DNA from: Moraxellaceae bacterium UBA2032
GTDB lineage: Bacteria > Pseudomonadota > Gammaproteobacteria > Pseudomonadales > Moraxellaceae
Direction of reading: 5' to 3'
DNA: 6,500 nt
NCBI GenBank assembly: GCA_002333125.1
Contig: DDBM01000230.1
Span: 17,227 to 23,726 of the forward strand
The notes beneath the pieces were generated by a model. It was not told the origin of the DNA. It did no database searches and saw nothing but the letters and a program-made list of their open reading frames with translations. Positions 1 to 6,500 of this stretch are shown here, piece by piece (position 1 is the first letter of the stretch; every line of letters begins with the position of its first letter). Made by a program: the position numbers and the translations under genes.

Positions 1-621
1 GTGTATTCGGTGATGTTTGCCGCGTGGGCTTCTAATAATAAATATGCCTTGTTGGGAGGTTTGCGGGCAGCAGCTCAAACCTTAAGTTACGAAGTCTTTA
101 TGGGTATCGCCTTAATGGGGGTTGTTGCTCAAGCGGGTTCGTTTAATTTACGCGAGATTGTAGAATCACAAAGCCACGTTTGGAACGTCATTCCACAATT
201 TTTAGGTTTTTGTACCTTTTTAATGGCAGGTATTGCTGTAACGCACCGTCATCCCTTTGACCAACCCGAAGCCGAACAAGAACTAGCCGACGGTTATCAC
301 ATTGAATACTCAGGTATGAAATGGGGTATGTTTTTTGTGGGTGAATATATTGGCGTTGTTATGGTGTCCTCATTATTAACTACCTTGTTTTTTGGTGGTT
401 GGTTGCCCTTGTTCTCGTTTTTAGATTTTATTCCTGCCTTCTTTTGGTTTGCGGGTAAAACAGCCTTTTTTATCATGTTATTTGTGTTAGTGCGTGGCTC
501 TGTCATGCGGCCACGTTATGACCAAGTGATGAAATTTAGCTGGTTATTTTGTTTGCCTGTCACCTTACTTAACCTCTTAGTGACTGCTGCGGTGATTTTA
601 AAGTGGGGTACACCATCATGA
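1..621 (+). CDS. nuoH: NADH-quinone oxidoreductase subunit H, C-terminal part (5' end outside window)
   Basis: NuoH is the membrane subunit of complex I that forms much of the quinone chamber and connects it to the proton-pumping arm. The 206 visible residues correspond to roughly the last two thirds of a protein usually about 325 residues long, so the GTG at position 1 is an internal valine codon and not a start. Family signatures are plain: the segment [15 protein letters not shown] at visible residues 19-33, HVWNVIPQF at 59-67, and the acidic quinone-side loop [19 protein letters not shown] at 82-100, followed by [15 protein letters not shown]. Further hydrophobic helices follow, then the conserved RPRYDQVM segment at 170-177. 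The gene ends in TGA at 619-621, whose bases overlap the ATG of nuoI (ATGA), suggesting translational coupling. Nothing visible is damaged. Identification is essentially certain; only the N-terminal part is missing because of the window edge. Confidence 0.97.
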   Translation: MYSVMFAAWASNNKYALLGGLRAAAQTLSYEVFMGIALMGVVAQAGSFNLREIVESQSHVWNVIPQFLGFCTFLMAGIAVTHRHPFDQPEAEQELADGYHIEYSGMKWGMFFVGEYIGVVMVSSLLTTLFFGGWLPLFSFLDFIPAFFWFAGKTAFFIMLFVLVRGSVMRPRYDQVMKFSWLFCLPVTLLNLLVTAAVILKWGTPS

Positions 622-1178
622 TTATTCAAGCTTATAAATCAACCGTCTCGATTATTAAAGGCGCAGGTACGCAATTACGCAGTATCGCTATGGTGTTTAG
701 TCATGGCTTTCGTAAGCGTGACACGATTCAATATCCCGAAGAAAAAGTGTATTTGCCGCCACGTTATCGGGGTCGTATTGTATTAACCCGTGACCCAGAC
801 GGCGAAGAACGTTGTGTGGCGTGTAACCTGTGTGCGGTGGCGTGTCCTGTGGGTTGTATCTCTTTGCAAAAAGCCGAAACGGCAGATGGTCGTTGGTATC
901 CTGAGTTTTTTAGAATTAATTTTTCGCGTTGTATTTTTTGTGGCATGTGTGAAGAAGCTTGCCCCACAACCGCGATTCAATTAACACCTGATTTTGAAAT
1001 GGCCGAATTTAACCGTCAAAATTTAGTGTACGAAAAAGAGCATTTGCTGATTTCGGGTGGCGGTAAAAATCCTGATTACAACTTCTATCGGGTATCGGGT
1101 ATGGCTGTTGCGGGCAAAGCCAAAGGCGAAGCGCAAAACGAATCTGCACCAGTAGATATTAAGAGCTTAATGCCTTAA
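618..1178 (+). CDS. nuoI: NADH-quinone oxidoreductase subunit I, 2x[4Fe-4S] ferredoxin-like
   Basis: NuoI carries the two tetranuclear iron-sulfur clusters (N6a and N6b) that relay electrons through the peripheral arm toward cluster N2 and the quinone. The protein is 186 residues, close to the 180 of E. coli. Two classic CxxCxxCxxxCP motifs are present: Cys66, 69, 72, 76 and Cys105, 108, 111, 115, each followed by Pro. An amphipathic N-terminal region precedes them, and the protein ends in the family-typical VDIKSLMP. I chose ATG 618 over the in-frame GTG at 603 for two reasons: it gives the usual N-terminus, and it makes the compact ATGA overlap with the nuoH stop. A GGGG run at 605-608 can serve as a weak ribosome site. 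All eight ligand cysteines are intact. It lies between nuoH and nuoJ as in other nuo operons. Confidence 0.97.
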   Translation: MIIQAYKSTVSIIKGAGTQLRSIAMVFSHGFRKRDTIQYPEEKVYLPPRYRGRIVLTRDPDGEERCVACNLCAVACPVGCISLQKAETADGRWYPEFFRINFSRCIFCGMCEEACPTTAIQLTPDFEMAEFNRQNLVYEKEHLLISGGGKNPDYNFYRVSGMAVAGKAKGEAQNESAPVDIKSLMP

Positions 1179-1187
1179 GGCGAGGTG
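1179..1187 (+). promoter_or_regulatory. Ribosome binding site of nuoJ
   Basis: GGCGAGGTG lies in the 13-nt gap after the nuoI stop. The GAGG core at 1182-1185 is six bases before ATG 1192, a good Shine-Dalgarno spacing that supports this nuoJ start. Confidence 0.7.
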
Positions 1188-1191
1188 AATC

Positions 1192-1689
1192 ATGGAAATT
1201 ATATTGTTTTATCTCGTAGCCGCGATTGCGATATATAGCACGGTACGTGTTATTACCAATAGCAATCCTGTACATGCGTTATTGAACTTAGTGGTGTCTT
1301 TATTAGCGGTGGCGATGATTTTCTTTATGTTGGGTGCGCCATTTGCGGGTGCTTTAGAGATTATTGTGTATGCGGGCGCAATCATGGTGTTGTTTGTGTT
1401 TGTAGTGATGATGCTCAATTTAGGGCAACACACCGTTAACCAAGAAAAACAATGGTTAAGCCCTAAAGCATGGGTGGGGGCTAGTGTTTTAGCCGCTATC
1501 TTGTTAGCCGAAATGATTTTTTTATTAAGCCAAAATGGCGTGCATCAAACTGCGTATGAGTTGGTTGATGCCAAAGCGGTTGGTATAGCGTTGTTTGGCC
1601 CGTATTTATTGGTGGTAGAGCTTGCGTCTTTATTGCTATTGGGCGCGCTAGTGGCTGCTTATCATTTGGGGAAACCCGAAGACGAGTGA
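1192..1689 (+). CDS. nuoJ: NADH-quinone oxidoreductase subunit J
   Basis: NuoJ is a small, five-helix membrane subunit that packs between NuoH and NuoK. Its third helix is the one seen to rearrange (pi-bulge) in complex I structures. The 165-residue protein begins with a hydrophobic helix and carries the conserved RVITNSNPVHALL segment at 19-31. The family hallmark AGALEIIVYAGAIMVLFVF spans 52-70, with Glu56 and Tyr60 matching E. coli Glu55 and Tyr59. VGIALFGPYLL and the helix containing Glu143 follow. It ends at GKPEDE, about 19 residues shorter than the E. coli protein, which has an extra polar tail. The missing part is outside the conserved membrane region. A 131-bp spacer follows, instead of the close packing usual before nuoK. 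Leucine codons are mostly TTA and TTG (24 of 29), like the neighbouring genes. Confidence 0.97.
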   Translation: MEIILFYLVAAIAIYSTVRVITNSNPVHALLNLVVSLLAVAMIFFMLGAPFAGALEIIVYAGAIMVLFVFVVMMLNLGQHTVNQEKQWLSPKAWVGASVLAAILLAEMIFLLSQNGVHQTAYELVDAKAVGIALFGPYLLVVELASLLLLGALVAAYHLGKPEDE

Positions 1690-1694
1690 TTTAA

Positions 1695-1764
1695 CCCTCA
1701 CCCCAGCCCTCTCCCATAGGGAGAGGGAGTCCTCTCTCCCCGTGGGAGAGAGTTAGAGTGAGGG
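1695..1764. repeat. 70-bp imperfect palindromic element (REP/MITE-like) between nuoJ and nuoK
   Basis: The element has terminal inverted arms CCCTCAC (1695-1701) and GTGAGGG (1758-1764). Inside are two perfect 9-bp hairpins with 3-nt loops: 1707-1715 with 1719-1727 (loop ATA), and 1732-1740 with 1744-1752 (loop CGT). The same 70 bases can instead fold as one long hairpin pairing 1695-1727 with 1732-1764 around a 4-nt loop (AGTC). By hand count that gives 26 Watson-Crick pairs, 3 G-T wobbles and 4 C-A mismatches. It begins five bases after the nuoJ stop. There is no transposase gene, no run of T after the stem, and no convincing target-site duplication. From memory, similar CCCTCACCCC...CTCTCCC palindromes are dispersed in many gammaproteobacterial genomes. 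That this is a dispersed repeat is inferred, since only one copy lies in the window. Confidence 0.8.
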
Positions 1765-1785
1765 AATAAAAGATTTCAAATTAAT

Positions 1786-1798
1786 GGCGCAATGCGCC
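1786..1798. other. Small perfect hairpin upstream of nuoK
   Basis: GGCGC at 1786-1790 pairs with GCGCC at 1794-1798 around an AAT loop. It sits 22 bases before the nuoK start. The stem is short and no U-tract follows, so it is not a credible intrinsic terminator. A role in nuoK translation is possible but unproven. Confidence 0.4.
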
Positions 1799-1804
1799 TA
1801 AGTC

Positions 1805-1810
1805 AAAAGG
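1805..1810 (+). promoter_or_regulatory. Possible ribosome binding site of nuoK
   Basis: AAAAGG lies ten bases before ATG 1821, slightly long for a Shine-Dalgarno spacing. No better purine-rich site is seen, and the GGGT touching the start codon is too close. The in-frame ATG 1836 has no upstream Shine-Dalgarno site, so 1821 remains the better start. Confidence 0.4.
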
Positions 1811-1820
1811 CGGTACGGGT

Positions 1821-2129
1821 ATGATTGCAATACCAATGGAGCAAGGCTTGGCACTGGCTGCCACGCTCTTTGTACTGGGGTTAGTCGGGGTCATGGTGCG
1901 CCGTAATATCCTCTTTATGTTGATGTGTCTCGAAATCATGATGAACGCAGCGGCATTGGCGTTTGTAGTCGCAGGCAGTCGTTGGGCGCAACCCGATGGC
2001 CAAGTGATGTTTATTTTGATTTTAACTCTAGCAGCGGCTGAAGCAGCGATTGGCTTGGCTATCGTACTTCAGTTTTATCGTCGTCATCATTCGCTAGATA
2101 TTGATGTGGCAAGTGAGATGCGCGGATGA
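1821..2129 (+). CDS. nuoK: NADH-quinone oxidoreductase subunit K
   Basis: NuoK is a three-helix, MrpC-like membrane subunit that forms part of the proton path between NuoJ and NuoN. The protein has 102 residues against 100 in E. coli; the start at 1821 adds two residues at the N-terminus. Two membrane-buried glutamates needed for pumping are present: Glu38 (CLEIMMN) and Glu74 (AAAEAAIG), matching E. coli Glu36 and Glu72. The cytoplasmic Arg27-Arg28 pair and the C-terminal SEMRG are also conserved. Its stop overlaps the nuoL start (ATGA). Leucine codon choice differs from nuoJ: 8 of 15 are CTN and only 2 are TTA, and GTC valine codons recur. The protein itself looks vertically conserved, so this may be chance in a short gene. 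Confidence 0.97.
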   Translation: MIAIPMEQGLALAATLFVLGLVGVMVRRNILFMLMCLEIMMNAAALAFVVAGSRWAQPDGQVMFILILTLAAAEAAIGLAIVLQFYRRHHSLDIDVASEMRG

Positions 2130-3994
2130 ACCTTCTTTATTTAACCTTTGTATTTCCCTTAGTTGGGTTTTTACTGCTAGCGTCGCTGCGCGAACGCTTA
2201 TCCGAAAATGTGGCCGCCGTGATTGGTGTAGGCTCTATGGGCTTGTCGGCCTTAACGACCTTGTATGTCGGCATGAGTTTTTTGCAAACCGTGCCGCAAG
2301 GTGGCTCTTATGTGCAAACCTTATGGACGTGGATGCAAGTCGATAATTTTAACGCCAGTTTTGGTTTACATTTAGATGGTTTGTCCTTAACCATGTTAGG
2401 TGTAGTCACAGGCGTAGGCTTTTTGATTCACTTATTTGCCTCGTGGTATATGCGCGGCGAAGTCGGTTTTGAACGCTTTTTCTCGTACATGAATTTATTC
2501 GTGGCCAGTATGGTGTTATTGGTACTGGGCGATAATCTCACTTTATTATATTTAGGTTGGGAAGGCGTAGGTGTTTGTAGTTATTTATTAATTGGCTTTT
2601 ATTATAGTAATAAAGCCAATGGCGAAGCTGCCATTAAAGCCTTTACCGTAACCCGTGTTGGGGACGTGTTTATGGCGATAGGCTTGTTTATTTTATTTAA
2701 TGAGCTAGGCACCTTAAACATTCAGCAAATTTTGACTCTTGCGCCACAACATTGGCAAATGGGCGATCAAATGGTGGTTTTAGCTACGCTCATGTTGTTA
2801 GGTGGTGCTGTGGGTAAGTCGGCACAATTACCGTTACAAACATGGTTGGCCGATGCGATGGCAGGGCCTACGCCTGTTTCGGCATTAATTCACGCGGCAA
2901 CAATGGTTACCGCAGGGGTGTATTTGATTGCTCGTACTCATGGTTTGTTTTTACTTGCACCTAATGTGTTGGAGCTAGTAGGGATTATCGGTGCAGTTAC
3001 CTTAGTGTTAGCAGGTTTCTCGGCTTTAGTACAAACCGACATCAAGCGTATTTTAGCTTATTCAACCATGAGCCAAATTGGTTATATGTTTTTGGCTTTA
3101 GGTGCAGGGGCATGGCAAGCCTCGATATTTCACTTAATGACTCATGCGTTTTTTAAAGCCTTGTTATTTTTGTCGGCAGGGGCGGTGATTATTGCCTGTC
3201 ATCACGAGCAAAACATTTTTAAAATGGGCGGTTTATACAAAAAGATTCCTTTTGTGTATGCGTGCTTTTTGGTTGGTGGTGGTGCATTAGCGGCATTCCC
3301 GTTTTTAACCGTTGGCTTTTACAGTAAAGATGCCATTTTATTACAAGCCTATGCCAGTGGCCACACCGAGCTATTTTGGGCAGGTTTAGTAGGGGCATTT
3401 TTTACCTCTATGTACACCTTCCGTCTAATTTATGTGGTGTTTCATGGCAAAGAAAACGGCCATGCTCATGCCATTCATGGGGTGTCGTACTGGTTACCTT
3501 TAGGTGTATTGCTGGTGTTATCGACAGGCGTAGGTGCATTTATACATCAGCCTTTAGAGGGTGTGTTACCTGCTTTTGCGAGTCCAATTAGCGAAGAAAC
3601 CAAACATTTTGTAGAAATATTGGCGATTGGTGCAGGTTTAGTAGGCTTAGCCATTGGCGCAGCTTTATTTATGGGTGAGCGTCGTATTCCGAGTGCCTTA
3701 GCTAGCAGCAGTTTTGGTCAAGCAGTATCACGTTTATGGATGAGTGGTTGGGGCTTTGATTGGTTGTATAACTGGTTATTTGTTAAACCTTTCTTGTTTA
3801 TTTCGCACCTTAACCGCCGTGATGGTATAGACCAAGCCATAGGCTTGATTCCACGTGTCATGCGTGCAGGCCACGATGCCTTGAGCGTCTCCGAAAACGG
3901 TCGTTTACGTTGGTATGCCTCCAGTATTGCCCTCGGCGCAATTTTAGTGCTGGGCATGGTGTTGTATATTCAATTTGCTATGGTAAGAGGCTAA
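2126..3994 (+). CDS. nuoL: NADH-quinone oxidoreductase subunit L, distal antiporter-like pump
   Basis: NuoL is the outermost of the three Mrp-antiporter-like proton channels of complex I and carries the long lateral helix that runs along NuoM and NuoN. The protein has 622 residues, against about 613 in E. coli. Proton-path residues are all present: Glu146 (GWEGVG), Asp180 (TRVGD), Lys231 (GKSAQLP), His256, His336, His340, Lys344 (HAFFKALLF), and Lys401-Asp402 (YSKD). Each is offset by two from the E. coli equivalent. The stretch [20 protein letters not shown] starts at 235. The C-terminal section contains [14 protein letters not shown] (543-556), typical of the lateral helix, then a last membrane helix. 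ATG 2126 overlaps the nuoK stop, and a weak GTGAGA precedes it, so coupled translation is likely. The gene is intact. Confidence 0.98.
   Translation: MNLLYLTFVFPLVGFLLLASLRERLSENVAAVIGVGSMGLSALTTLYVGMSFLQTVPQGGSYVQTLWTWMQVDNFNASFGLHLDGLSLTMLGVVTGVGFLIHLFASWYMRGEVGFERFFSYMNLFVASMVLLVLGDNLTLLYLGWEGVGVCSYLLIGFYYSNKANGEAAIKAFTVTRVGDVFMAIGLFILFNELGTLNIQQILTLAPQHWQMGDQMVVLATLMLLGGAVGKSAQLPLQTWLADAMAGPTPVSALIHAATMVTAGVYLIARTHGLFLLAPNVLELVGIIGAVTLVLAGFSALVQTDIKRILAYSTMSQIGYMFLALGAGAWQASIFHLMTHAFFKALLFLSAGAVIIACHHEQNIFKMGGLYKKIPFVYACFLVGGGALAAFPFLTVGFYSKDAILLQAYASGHTELFWAGLVGAFFTSMYTFRLIYVVFHGKENGHAHAIHGVSYWLPLGVLLVLSTGVGAFIHQPLEGVLPAFASPISEETKHFVEILAIGAGLVGLAIGAALFMGERRIPSALASSSFGQAVSRLWMSGWGFDWLYNWLFVKPFLFISHLNRRDGIDQAIGLIPRVMRAGHDALSVSENGRLRWYASSIALGAILVLGMVLYIQFAMVRG
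3986..3990 (+). promoter_or_regulatory. Ribosome binding site of nuoM
   Basis: AGAGG is inside the last codons of nuoL, 11 bases before ATG 4002. The spacing is on the long side, and translation may also be helped by ribosomes terminating at the nuoL stop seven bases upstream of the start. Confidence 0.45.
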
Positions 3995-4001
3995 GTCACC
4001 C

Positions 4002-5558
4002 ATGATTCTTTCTGCACTTATCCTAATCCCCTTTATTGGTGGTTTATTGTGTTGGCTTGGTGAAAAACTTGGCCTCGGCTTTCCACGCTGGATTGCCTTA
4101 ATTAGCATGGCTGCCGTGTTTGGCTTGGGTTTATATTTGTGGGCGCACGGTGATTATTCTTTAGCTAATACTGCTGTAGGTAGCGCACCAAACTGGCAAC
4201 TCGAAGAGCGTTATACGTGGATTCCACATTTAGGTGTGAGTATTCATTTGGCCTTAGATGGCTTGTCGTTGTTAATGGTATTACTCACAGGGTTATTGGG
4301 CATTATGGCCATTGGCTGTTCGTGGAGTGAGATTCAGCGTCATGTCGGCTTTTTTCACTTAAACTTATTGTGGAGTTTAGGTGGTGTTATTGGGGTGTTT
4401 ATCTCGCTAGATATGTTCTTGTTTTTCTTCTTTTGGGAGATGATGCTCGTTCCTGTCTACTTTTTAATTGCCTTATGGGGACATTCAGGCTCAGACGGCA
4501 AAAGCCGTATTTATGCCGCCAACAAGTTTTTTATCTTCACCCAAGCGGGTGGCTTAATTATGTTGGTGGGTATTTTGGCTTTAGTATTAGTCAATTATCA
4601 AGCGACTGGCGTATTAAGTTTTGATTACGATGCCTTATTAGGCGCACATCAATACATGACTCCCAGTGTAGAAATGGCCATCATGTTGTGTTTCTTTGTG
4701 GCTTTTGCCGTCAAGTTACCCATTGTACCGTTTCATTCATGGTTACCCGATGCCCACGCCCAAGCCCCTACCGCAGGTAGTGTGGACTTAGCAGGTATTT
4801 TGTTAAAAACAGCCGCTTATGGTTTGTTACGTTTTGGCTTGCCTTTCTTTCCTAATGCCTCGGCTGAGTTTGCGCCCATTGCCATGTGGCTCGGTATTTT
4901 TGGTGTGTTTTACGGTGCATTTTTGGCTTTTGCTCAAACCGATATCAAGCGTCTTATTGCCTATACCAGTGTGTCGCACATGGGCTTTGTATTGATTGGT
5001 ATTTATGCGGGTAACTTACTTACCTTACAAGGTTTAGTTATTCAAATGTTGGCACATGGTATTTGTGCAGGTGGCTTGTTTATTTTATGTGGTCAATTAT
5101 ACGAGCGTTTACATACTCGTGATTTGCGTGAAATGGGTGGCTTGTGGGGACGTTTTAGTTATTTGCCTGCCTTGATGATGTTTTTTGCTGCGGCTTTATT
5201 AGGTTTGCCAAGTACAGGTAATTTTGTGGGTGAGTTTTTGATTTTGCTTGGTGCCTTTAAAGTTGTGCCAGTCATTACCATTATTGCCACGGCAAGTTTA
5301 ATTTTAGCGGGTGTTTACTCCTTAATTATGATTCATCGTGCCTTGTTTGGTCAGCCTAAGTCGCAAGACAAACTGCCTGATTTGTCGGGACGAGAGTTAT
5401 CGTTAATTGTGAGCTTGGCTGGCATTTTGCTGTTTTTAGGTTTGTATCCACAGCCTGTATTAAATGTTTCACAAGGAGCAATGGCGCGTATTGAGCATAT
5501 TTATGCGCCAGTTAGCACAAGCTCTGTGATAGCTCCAGCTTCTACATTGGCTCCTTGA
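4002..5558 (+). CDS. nuoM: NADH-quinone oxidoreductase subunit M, central antiporter-like pump
   Basis: NuoM is the middle of the three antiporter-like proton-pumping subunits, lying between NuoN and NuoL in the membrane arm. It has 518 residues, near the 509 of E. coli. Key residues are in place: Glu146 in FFWEMM, Lys238 in AVKLPIVPFHSWLPDAHAQA, Lys269 in LLKTAAYG, and Glu411 in GNFVGEF, corresponding to E. coli Glu144, Lys234, Lys265 and Glu407. The motif FAQTDIKRLIAYTSVSHMGF at 310-329 is the counterpart of the same segment in NuoL and NuoN. The C-terminus after about residue 500 is a short Ala/Ser/Pro-rich tail that I do not recognise as conserved. The gene starts seven bases after the nuoL stop and ends seven bases before nuoN. 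It is intact, with codon usage like nuoL. Confidence 0.98.
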   Translation: MILSALILIPFIGGLLCWLGEKLGLGFPRWIALISMAAVFGLGLYLWAHGDYSLANTAVGSAPNWQLEERYTWIPHLGVSIHLALDGLSLLMVLLTGLLGIMAIGCSWSEIQRHVGFFHLNLLWSLGGVIGVFISLDMFLFFFFWEMMLVPVYFLIALWGHSGSDGKSRIYAANKFFIFTQAGGLIMLVGILALVLVNYQATGVLSFDYDALLGAHQYMTPSVEMAIMLCFFVAFAVKLPIVPFHSWLPDAHAQAPTAGSVDLAGILLKTAAYGLLRFGLPFFPNASAEFAPIAMWLGIFGVFYGAFLAFAQTDIKRLIAYTSVSHMGFVLIGIYAGNLLTLQGLVIQMLAHGICAGGLFILCGQLYERLHTRDLREMGGLWGRFSYLPALMMFFAAALLGLPSTGNFVGEFLILLGAFKVVPVITIIATASLILAGVYSLIMIHRALFGQPKSQDKLPDLSGRELSLIVSLAGILLFLGLYPQPVLNVSQGAMARIEHIYAPVSTSSVIAPASTLAP

Positions 5559-5564
5559 GGTGAG
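5557..5564 (+). promoter_or_regulatory. Ribosome binding site of nuoN
   Basis: GAGGTGAG overlaps the nuoM stop codon. Its GAGG core (5557-5560) is five bases before ATG 5566. This is the strongest Shine-Dalgarno site in the window and supports the chosen nuoN start. Confidence 0.75.
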
Positions 5565-5565
5565 T

Positions 5566-6500
5566 ATGAATCTTTCATTTGAGACTTTTTTACCTCTATT
5601 GCCTGTAGGTATTTTAGGTTTAACGACCGTCGTGGTGATGTTAGCCATTGCTTTTGCGCGTCATCATTGGTGGAACGCAACCTTAACAGTGTTGGGCTTA
5701 AATTTGGCGTTGGTGTCGGTTGTGGCGTTGGTTTGGCATGGCACACCACCTGCGGCAGTAACCCCGTTATTGGTGGTCGATAATTTTGCTTATTTTTATA
5801 TGGGCTTGATTTTGGTGGCGGCCTTAGCGTGTGCCACCTTAACGCATGCTTTTATTGATAGTTATAAAAACAACCGCGAAGAAATGTATTTGTTGTTGTT
5901 AATTGCTACCGCAGGCGCGTTAGTGTTGGTGTGTAGCCGTCACATGGCCTCGTTTTTTATTGGCTTAGAGTTAATGTCTGTGCCCGTGTATGGCATGATT
6001 GCTTATACCCATCATCGTAGCCGCTCTTTAGAAAGTGGTATTAAATACATGGTGTTGTCGGCCACCGCATCGGCATTTATGTTGTTTGGGATGGCATTAA
6101 TTTATGCTCAAACAGGCACATTAGCGTTTTCGGGCGTGAGTGAGCAATTAGGTGCTGGCGCAGCAATGGGGCATTTAGCGTCATTTGGTGTGGGTATGAT
6201 TGTGATTGGCGTGTGCTTTAAATTGTCTTTAGCACCGTTTCATTTATGGACTCCCGATGTTTATCAAGGCTCACCAGCACCTGTTGGCGCATTTTTGGCC
6301 ACTGTAGCTAAGGTGTCGGTATTTGCAGTGTTGGTGCGCTTTTTAATCGAAACTCCCTTTGAATATACCGTGCCATTGCGTGACGTATTTACGGTAGTGG
6401 CGGTATTGTCGATTATCTTTGGTAACTTATTGGCCTTAATACAAACTAACATTAAGCGTTTGTTGGGTTATTCCTCGATTGCCCATTTAGGTTATTTATT
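5566..6500 (+). CDS. nuoN: NADH-quinone oxidoreductase subunit N, proximal antiporter-like pump (3' end outside window)
   Basis: NuoN is the antiporter-like subunit closest to NuoK, providing one of the proton channels of complex I. The reading frame is open from ATG 5566 to the window edge, giving 311 complete codons of a protein normally about 485 residues long. Conserved residues at a constant +2 offset from E. coli are Glu135 (FIGLELMSVP), Lys160 (SGIKYMVLS), Lys219 (GVCFKLSLAPFHLWTPDVYQ, from 215) and Lys249 (FLATVAKVSVF). The segment LIQTNIKRLLGYSSIAHLGY (291-310) parallels the QTDIKR segments of NuoL and NuoM. The start MNLSFETFLPLLP aligns with the E. coli N-terminus and has a strong ribosome site. 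No stop or frameshift interrupts it. The later lysine corresponding to E. coli Lys395 would lie beyond the window. Confidence 0.97.
   Translation, partial: MNLSFETFLPLLPVGILGLTTVVVMLAIAFARHHWWNATLTVLGLNLALVSVVALVWHGTPPAAVTPLLVVDNFAYFYMGLILVAALACATLTHAFIDSYKNNREEMYLLLLIATAGALVLVCSRHMASFFIGLELMSVPVYGMIAYTHHRSRSLESGIKYMVLSATASAFMLFGMALIYAQTGTLAFSGVSEQLGAGAAMGHLASFGVGMIVIGVCFKLSLAPFHLWTPDVYQGSPAPVGAFLATVAKVSVFAVLVRFLIETPFEYTVPLRDVFTVVAVLSIIFGNLLALIQTNIKRLLGYSSIAHLGYL

Noticed and set aside
1..3. GTG at position 1 as the start of nuoH
   Set aside because: The protein aligns to the interior of NuoH, about 120 residues in; the true start is upstream of the window.
603..617. Alternative GTG start of nuoI at 603
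   Set aside because: It would add five residues absent from the usual N-terminus and lengthen the overlap with nuoH; ATG 618 gives the standard ATGA junction.
1660..1694. NuoJ truncated by insertion of the palindrome
   Set aside because: NuoJ lacks the polar tail of the E. coli protein, but the membrane core is complete and, from memory, shorter NuoJ proteins of about this length are normal in other bacteria. The stop also lies before the element.
1695..1764. Rho-independent terminator ending a nuoHIJ transcript
   Set aside because: The stems are strong and GC-rich, but no U-tract follows on either strand (AATAAAAGA after the + strand stem), and terminating here would cut an essential operon in the middle.
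1695..1764. CRISPR array or insertion sequence
   Set aside because: There is only one palindromic unit, with no regularly spaced repeats and spacers, no transposase and no clear target-site duplication.
1784..1801. Five-codon upstream reading frame (ATG GCG CAA TGC GCC TAA) before nuoK
   Set aside because: It is a by-product of the small hairpin, has no ribosome site, and is too short to support as a leader peptide.
2101..2346. Extra open frame overlapping the nuoK end and nuoL start
   Set aside because: It is a shadow of nuoL in another frame, with a composition unlike a membrane or soluble family protein and no ribosome site.
5501..5749. Minus-strand open frame across the nuoM-nuoN junction
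   Set aside because: It lies antisense to two clear complex I genes, is low in complexity (Pro/Thr repeats), and shows no recognisable family or start signal.

Overview
The window is a contiguous 3' section of a proton-pumping NADH:quinone oxidoreductase (respiratory complex I) operon. All genes are on the + strand, in the order nuoH (3' part), nuoI, nuoJ, nuoK, nuoL, nuoM, nuoN (5' part). This is the standard bacterial nuo order. I recognised the proteins from remembered family sequences, mainly E. coli; no search was run.

Organism: the proteins resemble the E. coli-type complex I closely. NuoK ends in SEMRG, and key residues of NuoK, NuoL and NuoN sit at a constant +2 offset from E. coli numbering. 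This points to a gammaproteobacterium. The DNA is AT-leaning, with TTA and TTG dominating leucine codons. A CCCTCACCCC-type palindromic repeat lies in the one real intergenic gap. A Thiotrichales-like sulfur bacterium would fit, but this is a weak guess and the genus cannot be settled here.

Layout: 1-621 is the end of nuoH, the quinone-site membrane subunit. 618-1178 is nuoI, which carries two [4Fe-4S] clusters and starts inside the nuoH stop (ATGA overlap). 1192-1689 is nuoJ. 1690-1820 is a 131-bp spacer holding a 70-bp palindromic element and a small hairpin. 1821-2129 is nuoK, 2126-3994 nuoL (another ATGA overlap), 4002-5558 nuoM, and 5566 to the window end is nuoN, cut by the window edge.

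How they work together: NuoI passes electrons from the peripheral arm toward the quinone pocket formed partly by NuoH. NuoH, J and K form the membrane channel next to that pocket, and NuoN, M and L are the three antiporter-like pump modules. All catalytic Cys, Glu and Lys residues I could place are present, so the encoded parts look functional.

This is an ordinary housekeeping operon. I found no undescribed system. The one non-routine structure is the palindromic element between nuoJ and nuoK, and the nuoK gene after it has noticeably different leucine codon choice from nuoJ.
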